64,000 bases of DNA from assembly GCF_038594605.1 (NCBI RefSeq), contig NZ_JBCFZM010000003.1, positions 186,001-250,000 on the forward strand. The letters run 5' to 3'. The notes below the pieces were generated by a model. It saw only the letters and a list, made by a program, of their open reading frames with translations. It was not told the origin of the DNA and did not search any database. This stretch comes from Alteriqipengyuania bathyomarina_B (lineage in GTDB: Bacteria; Pseudomonadota; Alphaproteobacteria; Sphingomonadales; Sphingomonadaceae). Numbering within the stretch: the first letter of the stretch is position 1; the number at the start of each line of letters is the position of its first letter. Positions 17,608 to 25,527 of this stretch are shown in pieces. The position numbers and the translations under genes are program-made.

Positions 17608-18638
17608 TGGGTCATGTCGAGGACGACGCGCCCTTCGATCTGGCCCTGCCGCATCCGGACGAACACCACATTGATGTCGTCCAGACCGGCGGTGGAGATC
17701 GTCGCCTTGACCTTGCCATCGGCGGCGAAGTCGAGCGATTCCTGGAGGTCCAGCCGCGTACCCACGATCGAGCCGCGCACCGTGATGCCGTTCAGCACCA
17801 TGCCGAAGATGTTGAGCGGGAAATCGCCCGGCGGCAGGCCGTTGAGCGCGAGGGTGCCGCCGCGCCCGACCATGCCGACCGCCTGTTCGAACGCTTTCTC
17901 GCTCACCGCGGTCACCAGCGCTCCGCGCGCACCGCCGCCGGTCAATCGCTTGACCGTGCCGGCAGGGTCATTGTCGGTCCGCGCATTCACCGTCTCCACC
18001 GCGCCAAGCCTGCGGGCGAGGTCGAGCTTCGCATCGTCCACGTCTACCGCGACCACGTTCAGCCCCATCGCCACCGCATATTGCACCGCCATGTGGCCGA
18101 GCCCGCCGATGCCGGAGATGACCACCGCATCGCCCGGCTTGGTGTCGGTCATCTTCAGGCCCTTATAGACCGTCACGCCCGCGCACAGCACCGGCGCGAT
18201 CTCGTTGAAGCCGACATTGTCGGGCAGGTGGCCGACATAGTCGGGGTCGGCCAGCACATAGTCGGCGAACCCGCCATTGACCGAATAGCCGGTATTGAGC
18301 TGGCTCTCGCACAGCGTTTCCCACCCGCCGAGGCAGTGCACGCAATGGCCGCAGGCGGTGTAGAGCCAGGGCACGCCGACCCGGTCGCCTTCCTTCACAT
18401 GGGTGACGCCCTTGCCCACGGCAGAGACGAAGCCCACGCCTTCATGGCCCGGAATGAAGGGCGGCTCTGGCTTCACCGGCCAGTCACCCTCGGCGGCATG
18501 GAGATCGGTGTGGCACACGCCCGAGGCCTGGATCGCCACCTGGATCATGCCGGGCTGCACTTCTGGCACTGCGACCTCTTCGATCCGCAGCGGTTCGCCG
18601 AAGGCGCGCACGACGGCAGCTTTCATGGTCTTGCTCAT
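17604..18638 (-). CDS. adhP: Zinc-dependent alcohol dehydrogenase (AdhP-like)
   Basis: 344 residues, medium-chain dehydrogenase. Catalytic zinc ligands: Cys in ASGVCHTDLHAAEGDWP and His-Glu in IPGHEGVG. The structural zinc motif has spaced Cys in YTACGHCVHCLGGWETLCESQ. The Rossmann motif is ISGIGGLGHMAVQYA. It oxidises primary alcohols such as ethanol to the aldehyde with NAD+. A GGAG-containing site precedes the ATG. Second gene of the operon; its TGA overlaps the start of the DUF779-Acs gene. Confidence 0.93.
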   Translation of the reverse strand: MSKTMKAAVVRAFGEPLRIEEVAVPEVQPGMIQVAIQASGVCHTDLHAAEGDWPVKPEPPFIPGHEGVGFVSAVGKGVTHVKEGDRVGVPWLYTACGHCVHCLGGWETLCESQLNTGYSVNGGFADYVLADPDYVGHLPDNVGFNEIAPVLCAGVTVYKGLKMTDTKPGDAVVISGIGGLGHMAVQYAVAMGLNVVAVDVDDAKLDLARRLGAVETVNARTDNDPAGTVKRLTGGGARGALVTAVSEKAFEQAVGMVGRGGTLALNGLPPGDFPLNIFGMVLNGITVRGSIVGTRLDLQESLDFAADGKVKATISTAGLDDINVVFVRMRQGQIEGRVVLDMTQ

Positions 18639-18707
18639 GACATCTCTCCTGATTTTTTTTGGGGGTGTGGGGCGACGGGATCGCCGCGGCCCACTGCGGC
18701 TTGCGCC

Positions 18708-20228
18708 TCAGAAGAAGCCGAGCTTCTTCGGACTGTAGCTGACCAGCATGTTCTTGGTCTGCTGGTAGTGGTCCAGCATCATGCGGTGGTTTTCGCGCCC
18801 GATGCCCGACTGCTTGTAGCCGCCGAAGGCCGCGTGCGCGGGATAGGCGTGATAGCAGTTGGTCCACACCCGGCCCGCCTGGATCGCCCGGCCGAAGCGG
18901 TAGCAGGTGTTGGCATCGCGGCTCCACACGCCAGCGCCCAGTCCATAGAGCGTGTCGTTGGCGATGCTCAGCGCCTCGTCCTGATCCTTGAAGGTCGTGA
19001 CCGAGAGGACCGGGCCGAAGATCTCCTCCTGGAAGATGCGCATCCGGTTGTTGCCCCGGAACACGGTCGGCTTGACGTAATAGCCGCCTGCGATCTCGCC
19101 CTCGAACCGCGCGGCCTCGCCGCCGGTCAGAAGCTCGGCGCCTTCCTGCTTGCCGATGTCGATGTAGGAGAGGATCTTGTCGCGCTGTTCGCTGCTCGCC
19201 TGCGCGCCGATCATCGTTTCCATGTCGAGCGGGTTGCCCGCCTTGATCGCCTCGACGCGCTGGATCGCCCGTTCCATGAAGCGGTCGTAGATGCTCTCGT
19301 GGACCAGCGCGCGGCTGGGGCAGGTGCAGACCTCGCCCTGGTTCAGCGCAAACATCACGAAGCCCTCGATCGCCTTGTCGAGATAGTCGTCATCCTCGCG
19401 GCACACGTCTTCGAAGAAGATGTTCGGGCTCTTGCCGCCCAGTTCCAGCGTCACTGGGATCAGGTTCTTGGTGGCATATTGCATAATGAGGCGGCCGGTC
19501 GTGGTTTCGCCGGTGAAGGCGATCTTGGCGATCCGGCTGCTGCTGGCGAGCGGCTTGCCAGCTTCCACCCCGAAGCCGTTGACCACATTGACCACGCCTG
19601 CGGGCAGCAGGTCACCGATGAGTTCCATCAGCACCATGATCGAGGCCGGGGTCTGCTCGGCGGGTTTCAGCACCACGCAGTTGCCCGCCGCCAGCGCCGG
19701 GGCGAGCTTCCACACCGCCATCAGGATCGGGAAGTTCCACGGAATGATCTGGCTGACCACGCCGAGCGGCTCATGGAAATGGTAGGCGACCGTATCATGG
19801 TCGATTTCCGAAATGCCGCCTTCCTGCGCGCGGATGCAGCCCGCGAAATAGCGGAAATGGTCGATTGCGAGCGGGATGTCGGCGGCCATCGTCTCGCGCA
19901 GCGGCTTGCCGTTGTCCCAAGTCTCCGCGATGGCGATCTTTTCGAGGTTCTCCTCCATCCGGTCGGCGATGCGATTGAGGATGAGCGCGCGTTCGCCCAC
20001 GCTGGTGCGGCCCCAGGCGTCCTTCGCGGCGTGCGCGGCATCAAGCGCGGCTTCGATGTCCGCCGCCTGACTGCGCGCGATCTGGCCGACCGCTTTGCCG
20101 GTGATCGAGGAGATATTGTCGAAATAGCGCCCGTCCTTGGGCGCGACCCATTTGCCGCCGACGAAGTTGTCGTAACGCTCCGCAAAGGGGGCGGTCATCG
20201 ATGCGGCGGGGCTGGTTTGCATGTCCAT
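18708..20228 (-). CDS. Aldehyde dehydrogenase, acetaldehyde type (ExaC/AcoD-like)
   Basis: 506 residues. Oxidises acetaldehyde to acetate with NAD(P)+. Conserved elements: IIPWNFPILMAVWKLAPALAAGN, FTGETTTGR (nucleotide fold), ELGGKSPNIFF (general-base Glu) and the catalytic Cys in FALNQGEVCTCPSR, the EVCTCPSR form typical of ExaC/AcoD enzymes. The C-terminal KQSGIGRENHRMMLDHY block is intact. The MDMQT start at 20228 has GAGAGGA upstream; the longer open frame is excluded because it runs through the operator-like palindrome. Confidence 0.93.
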   Translation of the reverse strand: MDMQTSPAASMTAPFAERYDNFVGGKWVAPKDGRYFDNISSITGKAVGQIARSQAADIEAALDAAHAAKDAWGRTSVGERALILNRIADRMEENLEKIAIAETWDNGKPLRETMAADIPLAIDHFRYFAGCIRAQEGGISEIDHDTVAYHFHEPLGVVSQIIPWNFPILMAVWKLAPALAAGNCVVLKPAEQTPASIMVLMELIGDLLPAGVVNVVNGFGVEAGKPLASSSRIAKIAFTGETTTGRLIMQYATKNLIPVTLELGGKSPNIFFEDVCREDDDYLDKAIEGFVMFALNQGEVCTCPSRALVHESIYDRFMERAIQRVEAIKAGNPLDMETMIGAQASSEQRDKILSYIDIGKQEGAELLTGGEAARFEGEIAGGYYVKPTVFRGNNRMRIFQEEIFGPVLSVTTFKDQDEALSIANDTLYGLGAGVWSRDANTCYRFGRAIQAGRVWTNCYHAYPAHAAFGGYKQSGIGRENHRMMLDHYQQTKNMLVSYSPKKLGFF

Positions 20229-20326
20229 CAGCTGATCCTCTCGAATTTGCCGGGTGCTCCCGGTCGTGAGGATGATGGTTCCGCGAAAAGGCGGTGATGA
20301 ACAGAGGCCGTCGGTTACTGGTTCGG

Positions 20327-20354
20327 CAAACTGTCTCGCTATCGAGACAGTTTG
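20327..20354. promoter_or_regulatory. 12-bp perfect inverted repeat, candidate operator of the ethanol operon
   Basis: CAAACTGTCTCG (20327-20338) and CGAGACAGTTTG (20343-20354) are perfect complements around CTAT. It lies about 100 bases upstream of the aldehyde dehydrogenase start and 14 bases past the regulator stop. No T-run follows on the - strand, so an operator for the Fis-type regulator is more likely than a terminator. Confidence 0.65.
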
Positions 20355-20367
20355 GCCTGTCCTTGCG

Positions 20368-21315
20368 TCAGCTGCGCTGCAAGCCTGCCTTTTCCATCCG
20401 CCGATAAAGCGTTGCACGCCCTATTCCGAGAGCCTTCGCCGCTCGCGTGGCGTTGCCATCGGCCTGCGCCAGTGCCCTTCGCAACACGGCCCGTTCCGAG
20501 TCGTGGAAGGATGGGGCTTCTTCACGGCCGAGGATTTCCGAAGCCGTGCGGCGCGCGTCCAGACACGCGTCGGTCAAGCCAAAGCGGTGCCTGGCGGCAA
20601 AGGTTGCGCCGATCACCAGATCGTCCCGATCCACGGCCAGCAGGGCTGCATCGCCGCCCGCCAGATTGGCATCGACGATCCGATGTTCGGCGAAGTGTTT
20701 ACGAAAGATGCCACTTTCGATCCGGCGCGCTGCGTCCTGGACAATCTTCTGCACCAGTATCCCCGTCGCGGCACTGTGATCGTCGCGGCAGTTCGAAATA
20801 TCGAGCGCGCCGACAAGCTGGCCTGTCGCATCGCGAACCGGGGCGTCCATGCAGCTGATACCTGTATTTCGGCTGGCGAAATGCTCGTCGCGGTGAATTG
20901 TGACCGGTCGGCCCTCGATCAGGCACGTCCCGATGCCATTCGTCCCTTCGCGATTTTCGCTCCACACCCCTCCGGGCGTCAATCCGACGGAATCGAAAAG
21001 CTCGCGATCGCCGGCCAGGGTGCGTGCTTCCAGAACTACACCATCATTGTCTGACAGCATCACGGCACAACCGGTCGCAGAGACGATCTGGAACAGCTGG
21101 TCCAGCAAGGGCTGCGCGACGCCCAGCATTACCTCATGGCGTTGCCGCCGCTGGTGGAGGTCACTTCCAGACACGAGTTCCGGGGCGCGATCGGCGCCGA
21201 CATTGAGCCCATGCTTGAGGCCCGAGCGGCACCAGCTGGCTGCAACAAGTGACTGCGCGGCAATCGAGGAAGATTGCAAAACCTCTTCTACCAACGCTTC
21301 ATGTCGGTCTGTCAT
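20368..21315 (-). CDS. AcoR-like GAF/Fis transcription regulator lacking the AAA+ domain
   Basis: 315 residues from ATG 21315. An N-terminal segment (SWCRSGLKHGL, typical of AcoR-type activators) leads into a GAF domain at about 68-175 with GTNGIGTCLIEGRPVTIHRDEHF. A middle part follows, then a C-terminal Fis-type helix-turn-helix (LRRALAQADGNATRAAKALGIGRATLYRRMEKAGL). The sigma-54-interacting AAA+ domain (GAFTGA, Walker motifs) found between GAF and Fis in AcoR is absent, so it should act through ordinary sigma-70-type promoters. Upstream of and co-oriented with the ethanol genes, which it probably controls. No strong ribosome site is visible, so the start is the least certain part. Confidence 0.82.
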   Translation of the reverse strand: MTDRHEALVEEVLQSSSIAAQSLVAASWCRSGLKHGLNVGADRAPELVSGSDLHQRRQRHEVMLGVAQPLLDQLFQIVSATGCAVMLSDNDGVVLEARTLAGDRELFDSVGLTPGGVWSENREGTNGIGTCLIEGRPVTIHRDEHFASRNTGISCMDAPVRDATGQLVGALDISNCRDDHSAATGILVQKIVQDAARRIESGIFRKHFAEHRIVDANLAGGDAALLAVDRDDLVIGATFAARHRFGLTDACLDARRTASEILGREEAPSFHDSERAVLRRALAQADGNATRAAKALGIGRATLYRRMEKAGLQRS

Positions 21316-21495
21316 TGCGATTTGATACAGCAAATGGCCGACCAACGCTAATAGCGCTCGCGAAAGCTCGTAAGGATATTGGTCGGCATCAAGACCGAGA
21401 CCAAAGCCAATCGCAGCCTTTGGGAGGGGGGGCGCGATCTTTCGAACATCCAGATTTGGGGCGCAAAGCGGAAGCGGTTGGGGCAAAATCAAGGG

Positions 21496-21693
21496 GAGAT
21501 TGATGCCGATCTTTGTGAGCAGGTGCGCGATCTGGCCAACCAGCGTCGGCGGCTTGGCTATCGCCGTCTGCACATCCTGCTGCGCCGGGCGGGCGTGATG
21601 ATCGACCGCAAGAAGACCCGGCGCATCTATCAGGAGGAAGGGCTGCCGGTCAGGCGGCGACGAAGCCGCAGGCGTGCCGTTGGAATGAGGGCA
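21496..21693 (+). pseudogene. IS3-type OrfB transposase relic (N-terminal part)
   Basis: One frame encodes LCEQVRDLANQRRRLGYRRLH then ILLRRAGVMIDRKKTRRIYQ and EEGLPVRRRR, the helix-rich N-terminal region that precedes the integrase core in IS3 OrfB. The similarity begins and ends abruptly, with no catalytic core downstream. It sits in the 640-base gap (21316-21957) between the Fis-type regulator and the LacI gene, which otherwise shows no gene. Confidence 0.65.
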
Positions 21694-21957
21694 TCGGCTC
21701 GGGCGCGAAGATGCCAATCGGGAGAGGCCGCCAGTGCAAGCCGAGTTTGCAGCAGCCAGTCTGGATAATCTGCATTCGCGCTCATCGCTTGAATCCCGAG
21801 GGATCGCAGCGAAATCCCTAAGCCTATCCGCGCCATTGTTCGGGTTGCGCGTGGTGTTCGTCGTTCTCGCAGGAAGGGTAATCATCGAGGTGCTCTTGCT
21901 GGCGACCCCCGCGCGGCGCTAGGCTGCGATCGGGGGCTAAGCAGGACAAGGCATGCG

Positions 21958-22971
21958 ATGACGACCATCAGAGACGTTGCCAAAGCAGCGGGTGTTTCCG
22001 TCGCCACCGCATCGCGCGCACTGAACGGGATGACCAATGTTACCCGGACGACACGTGAGCGGATTGAAGCGGCCGCGCGTCAACTCGATTATGTTCCCCA
22101 CATCGGCGCGCGAAGCCTGACACGCCAGCGCACCGATACGATCGGCGTCGTCCTGCCCGACCTCTTCGGTGAGTTCTTTTCCGAGATGATCCGCGGGATC
22201 GACCTCGTTGTGCATGGAGCCGGCAAGTCGCTGCTTCTGGGCAATATGCACGGCAGCGCGGTCGAGACTGGACAGGCCCTTCGGGCAATGCGCGGGCGGG
22301 TCGACGGGCTGCTCGTCATGCCGCCCGATTCCTCGGCGGAGACCATCCCCGAGGCTTTGGTCCGTGACATCCCCATGGTGCTGCTGAGCGCAGGTTCGGC
22401 GGACGGGACCATCCCCTTTGTCACGGTGGACAATTATGCTGGTGCCAGGCTGGTTACCGAACACCTGATCGATTGCGGCGCAAGGCGGATCGTCCATCTC
22501 GCCGGGCCGGAGAACAATCGCGATGCGGGTGAACGGGAACTGGGCTTTCGCGATGTCCTGCGCGAGCGGCTAAAGCAGAATGAGCCGCTCATCCTGCGGG
22601 GCGATTTTCGCGAAGGAGCGGGGCGCGAGGCGGCCCGGCGTCTGCTTGCCGAAGGTCACCAGTATGATGGGGTGTTCGCGGGCAATGATATGATGGCGGT
22701 CGACCTGATGGCGGAACTGCGCGAAGCCGGAATCGAGGCTGGGCGCGACATTCTGCTGGCCGGTTTCGACGACATTCCACTCGCTCGCTATGTCACCCCG
22801 CAACTCACGACCGTCCATTCCGACATCATGCGCTTGGGCTCATCGGCCGCTCGCCTGCTCTTGAGGGCGATGGAGGGCGAGCAGTTGCTGCCCGCAGACA
22901 GCCTGGTCATCGAGCCTACGCTGGCTGTTCGCGGGTCGACCTGCAGAATCGGCCGAGCCGAGGGGGACTGA
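21958..22971 (+). CDS. LacI-family transcription regulator
   Basis: 337 residues. The N-terminal helix-turn-helix TIRDVAKAAGVSVATASRALNG is followed by the hinge region (LDYVPHIGARSLTRQRTDTIGVVLPD) and a periplasmic-binding-like ligand domain (NMHGSAVETGQALRAMRGRVDGLLVMPP, VFAGNDMMAVDLM, LLAGFDDIPLARYVTPQLTTV). Family members repress sugar genes until a sugar or oligosaccharide binds. It heads the glycan locus, and LacI-type operators occur in that locus at 30197 and 36724, so it is the likely local regulator. No matching operator is seen in front of its own gene. Confidence 0.93.
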   Translation: MTTIRDVAKAAGVSVATASRALNGMTNVTRTTRERIEAAARQLDYVPHIGARSLTRQRTDTIGVVLPDLFGEFFSEMIRGIDLVVHGAGKSLLLGNMHGSAVETGQALRAMRGRVDGLLVMPPDSSAETIPEALVRDIPMVLLSAGSADGTIPFVTVDNYAGARLVTEHLIDCGARRIVHLAGPENNRDAGERELGFRDVLRERLKQNEPLILRGDFREGAGREAARRLLAEGHQYDGVFAGNDMMAVDLMAELREAGIEAGRDILLAGFDDIPLARYVTPQLTTVHSDIMRLGSSAARLLLRAMEGEQLLPADSLVIEPTLAVRGSTCRIGRAEGD

Positions 22972-23053
22972 GCGCGAGATCGGTTGTTTCGTCCGGCGAC
23001 GGAATGGTGCATGACGGGCGATGAAACCGATTACATCCGAAGGACCGATCAGG

Positions 23054-23806
23054 ATGAAGCTGCTCGAACTCCGAATCCTCTGCAATGTCGTTCTTGCCGC
23101 GCTATTCGCGATGGCTGCGGGTGGACAGCCGGTCGCGGCCTCCGAATCCGAAGCGGGGCAGCATTCGCAGCCCGCCGTCGACGAGGGTAACTATCGGTAC
23201 CAGCTGTTCGTGCCGCGCGGGGTCCCGAACGCCGATCCCGAAGCCAAATGGCCGCTGATGCTGTTCCTGCATGGCTCGGGCGAGCGCGGCGACGATGTGG
23301 ATGCGGTCAAGCGCCACGGCCCGCCCAAGCAGGCCCAGCGCGATCCCGACTTTCCTTTCATCCTGATTTCGCCGCTCTTGCCTGCGGAAGAGGACTGGGA
23401 CATCGCGAAGCTCGATCGCATCCTCGATCACGCGCTGGCGACGCTGCCGGTGGATCGGGATCGCGTCTACCTCACCGGGCTCAGCCGCGGTGGGCATGCG
23501 ACTTGGCGCTGGGCTGCCCAGGAGCCGACGCGCTTCGCCGCGATCGCGGCGGTGGCGGGCCGTGGCGATCCTGCGACCGCGTGTGCGCTCAAGGACCTGC
23601 CTGTCTGGGCGCTCCACGGCGATCGTGACGATGTGGTGGTGCCCGAAGGCAGCTTCGCGATGGCGCGCGCGATCCGGGCGTGCGGGGGGCAGAAAAGCCG
23701 TCTGACGATCTATCCCGATCTCGGTCACAACGCGTGGGACCCTGCTTATGCCGATCCCGCGCTGTATCTCTGGCTGCTGAGCCATCGCCGTGGGATGGAG
23801 GATTGA
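23054..23806 (+). CDS. Exported alpha/beta-hydrolase esterase
   Basis: 250 residues with an N-terminal signal peptide ending near VAAS. Alpha/beta-hydrolase of the PHB-depolymerase/feruloyl-esterase style: oxyanion segment LMLFLHGSGERGDD, nucleophile elbow YLTGLSRGGHATW (GLSRG), Asp in LHGDRDDVV, His in DLGHNAWDP. It would remove ester-linked groups from a substrate outside the cytoplasm. ATG 23054 is chosen because it gives a clean signal peptide and follows GAAGGA; an upstream in-frame ATG exists at 23021. Followed closely by an exported phosphoesterase. Confidence 0.82.
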   Translation: MKLLELRILCNVVLAALFAMAAGGQPVAASESEAGQHSQPAVDEGNYRYQLFVPRGVPNADPEAKWPLMLFLHGSGERGDDVDAVKRHGPPKQAQRDPDFPFILISPLLPAEEDWDIAKLDRILDHALATLPVDRDRVYLTGLSRGGHATWRWAAQEPTRFAAIAAVAGRGDPATACALKDLPVWALHGDRDDVVVPEGSFAMARAIRACGGQKSRLTIYPDLGHNAWDPAYADPALYLWLLSHRRGMED

Positions 23807-23810
23807 GCGC

Positions 23811-24692
23811 ATGAGACTACGCTCCCTTTTTGCAGGCCTCGGTCTCGTCATGCTGCTTTCCGCCTGCGCGCATGTTCCCGCTCGGGAGACGAAGCCGTCG
23901 GGCGTGCGGGCGATGACGTTCAACATCCGCCTCGACACGGCATCGGACGGCTCGAATGCGTGGTCGTACCGCCAGGATATGGTGGCCCGGACCATCGCCT
24001 ATTTCGCCCCCGACATTGTCGGTATGCAGGAGGTTCTGCTCAACCAGAAACGTGATCTGGAAGCGGGCCTGCCCGGTTATGCGTTTGCGGGAGTCGCGCG
24101 CGATGATGGCGCGACCGAGGGGGAATTTTCCCCGCTGGCTTGGAAAACCGCGCGCTGGACCGCTTTGGAGAGCGGGACCTTCTGGCTGTCCCCGACGCCG
24201 GACGTGCCGAGCAAGGGCTGGGACGCCGCCCTGCCGCGTATCGCGACCTGGGCCTTGCTTCAGGATCGCCGGACCGGCGAGCGGGTGCGGGTGCTCAACA
24301 CCCATTTCGACCACGTGGGCGAGGAAGCCAGACGCGAAAGCGCGGCGCAGATAGCCGCCTGGGCCCAGCGCCATCGCGCGGCGGGCGAGGCGGTCATCGT
24401 CATCGGCGATTTCAACGCTGCCCCCTCGAGCGCGCCGATGCAGATCCTCGCCGATCGCAACCGCAGCGGGCTCGCCGACACGCGCAGTATCGCGCAGGCT
24501 GAGCCGTTCGGGCCGACTGGCACCTTTACCGGGTTCGATATCGCCCGCAACGCCGCCGAACCGATCGATCATATCCTGGTGTCGGATCAATTCGCGGTCT
24601 TACGACATGCGACGATCACCCAGCAGTGGGGCGGGCGTCTGCCGTCCGATCACTACCCCGTAGTCGCCGATCTTGAATTGCCTATGCGGTAG
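23811..24692 (+). CDS. Endonuclease/exonuclease/phosphatase-fold lipoprotein
   Basis: 293 residues with a lipoprotein signal (LVMLLSAC, lipobox LSAC). The EEP fold is complete: AMTFNIRLD (Asn), GMQEVL (metal Glu), LNTHFDHVG (His), VIGDFNAAPSS (Asp/Asn) and SDHYPVVADL (Asp-His). Such proteins hydrolyse phosphodiesters or phosphomonoesters of small molecules or lipids. As a periplasmic lipoprotein inside a glycan locus, it may act on phosphorylated substituents; that is inference. Start ATG 23811 has GGAGG upstream, four bases after the esterase stop. Confidence 0.88.
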   Translation: MRLRSLFAGLGLVMLLSACAHVPARETKPSGVRAMTFNIRLDTASDGSNAWSYRQDMVARTIAYFAPDIVGMQEVLLNQKRDLEAGLPGYAFAGVARDDGATEGEFSPLAWKTARWTALESGTFWLSPTPDVPSKGWDAALPRIATWALLQDRRTGERVRVLNTHFDHVGEEARRESAAQIAAWAQRHRAAGEAVIVIGDFNAAPSSAPMQILADRNRSGLADTRSIAQAEPFGPTGTFTGFDIARNAAEPIDHILVSDQFAVLRHATITQQWGGRLPSDHYPVVADLELPMR

Positions 24693-24705
24693 CGGCGGTC
24701 AGGCG

Positions 24706-25527
24706 TCAGACCAGGCGGATTGTGGCCGAGACGCCGAAATGATCGGATGGATACTCGCCGTCTGCAGCCATGTCGCCGATCCTTGAGACGTCGATCACGC
24801 GCCAGCGATCTCGCTCGACATAGATATGATCGATCACCCGCTCGCTATGCCCCCTGGCCGGGTTGAGCGTCGTCGTCACCGCGTTGGCGGGCAAGGCGCT
24901 GACGAAGCGCGGCGGTGCCATCGGCGCAAGCTCCGGATCGGCTAGCTCGGCATTGAAATCGCCTGCCACCACCAGCGGAGTCCCGTCGCGAGGAACCCAG
25001 GCCAGCAGATCGTCGATCTGGCGGCGTCGTACCGCGCCCGCATCGGATTGCGATGCCAGATGGGTGACGACCACATCGACCGGACGCCCGGTCAGCGACA
25101 GGCGCAGGCGCAGGGCGGTGCGGTAATCGCTTTGCGGATCCAGCCGCCTGCCAGTTTCCTCGAGAACAGGCAGACGCGTCAGGATCGCATTGCCGTATCG
25201 CTTGGCGGCGCCGGGCGGATCGAACGAGTAGAAATGCACCGAATACCCATCGAGCATCGCGGCGATCGTATCGGCCTGGTTGGCGAGGCCCCTGGCATCG
25301 TCTTCGAGCACCTCCTGCAAGGCGATGACGTCCGCATCGCTACGACGTAGCGCATCGACGAGCAGCGGCAGTCGTGCGGCCCAGTCTCCCGCATCGTGCC
25401 AGATGTTGAAGGTGACGACCGTCATGTCGCGGCCGCCCGATAGCGGCGTTCGCGCAACGCATCCCCCAAGCGCGGCCAGAGACACGAACCCGCCGCCGGC
25501 CAGCAGCAGGCTGCGCCGGTCGATCAT
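24706..25527 (-). CDS. Second exported EEP-fold phosphoesterase (Tat-like lipoprotein signal)
   Basis: 273 residues. The N terminus DRRSLLLAGGGF resembles a twin-arginine signal, ending in LAALGGC, a lipobox. Motifs: VVTFNIWHD, ALQEVLEDD, VVTHLASQSD, VVAGDFNAEL, SDHFGVSATI. It is a distant relative of the convergent gene at 23811, so the locus holds two enzymes of this fold in opposite orientation. Start ATG 25527 overlaps the GH144-like stop (TGATG), so it is translated with that gene. Confidence 0.88.
   Translation of the reverse strand: MIDRRSLLLAGGGFVSLAALGGCVARTPLSGGRDMTVVTFNIWHDAGDWAARLPLLVDALRRSDADVIALQEVLEDDARGLANQADTIAAMLDGYSVHFYSFDPPGAAKRYGNAILTRLPVLEETGRRLDPQSDYRTALRLRLSLTGRPVDVVVTHLASQSDAGAVRRRQIDDLLAWVPRDGTPLVVAGDFNAELADPELAPMAPPRFVSALPANAVTTTLNPARGHSERVIDHIYVERDRWRVIDVSRIGDMAADGEYPSDHFGVSATIRLV

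Noticed and set aside
20327..20354. The 12-bp palindrome read as a terminator of the regulator gene
   Set aside because: No T-run on the - strand after the stem; promoter-proximal placement before the aldehyde dehydrogenase favours an operator.
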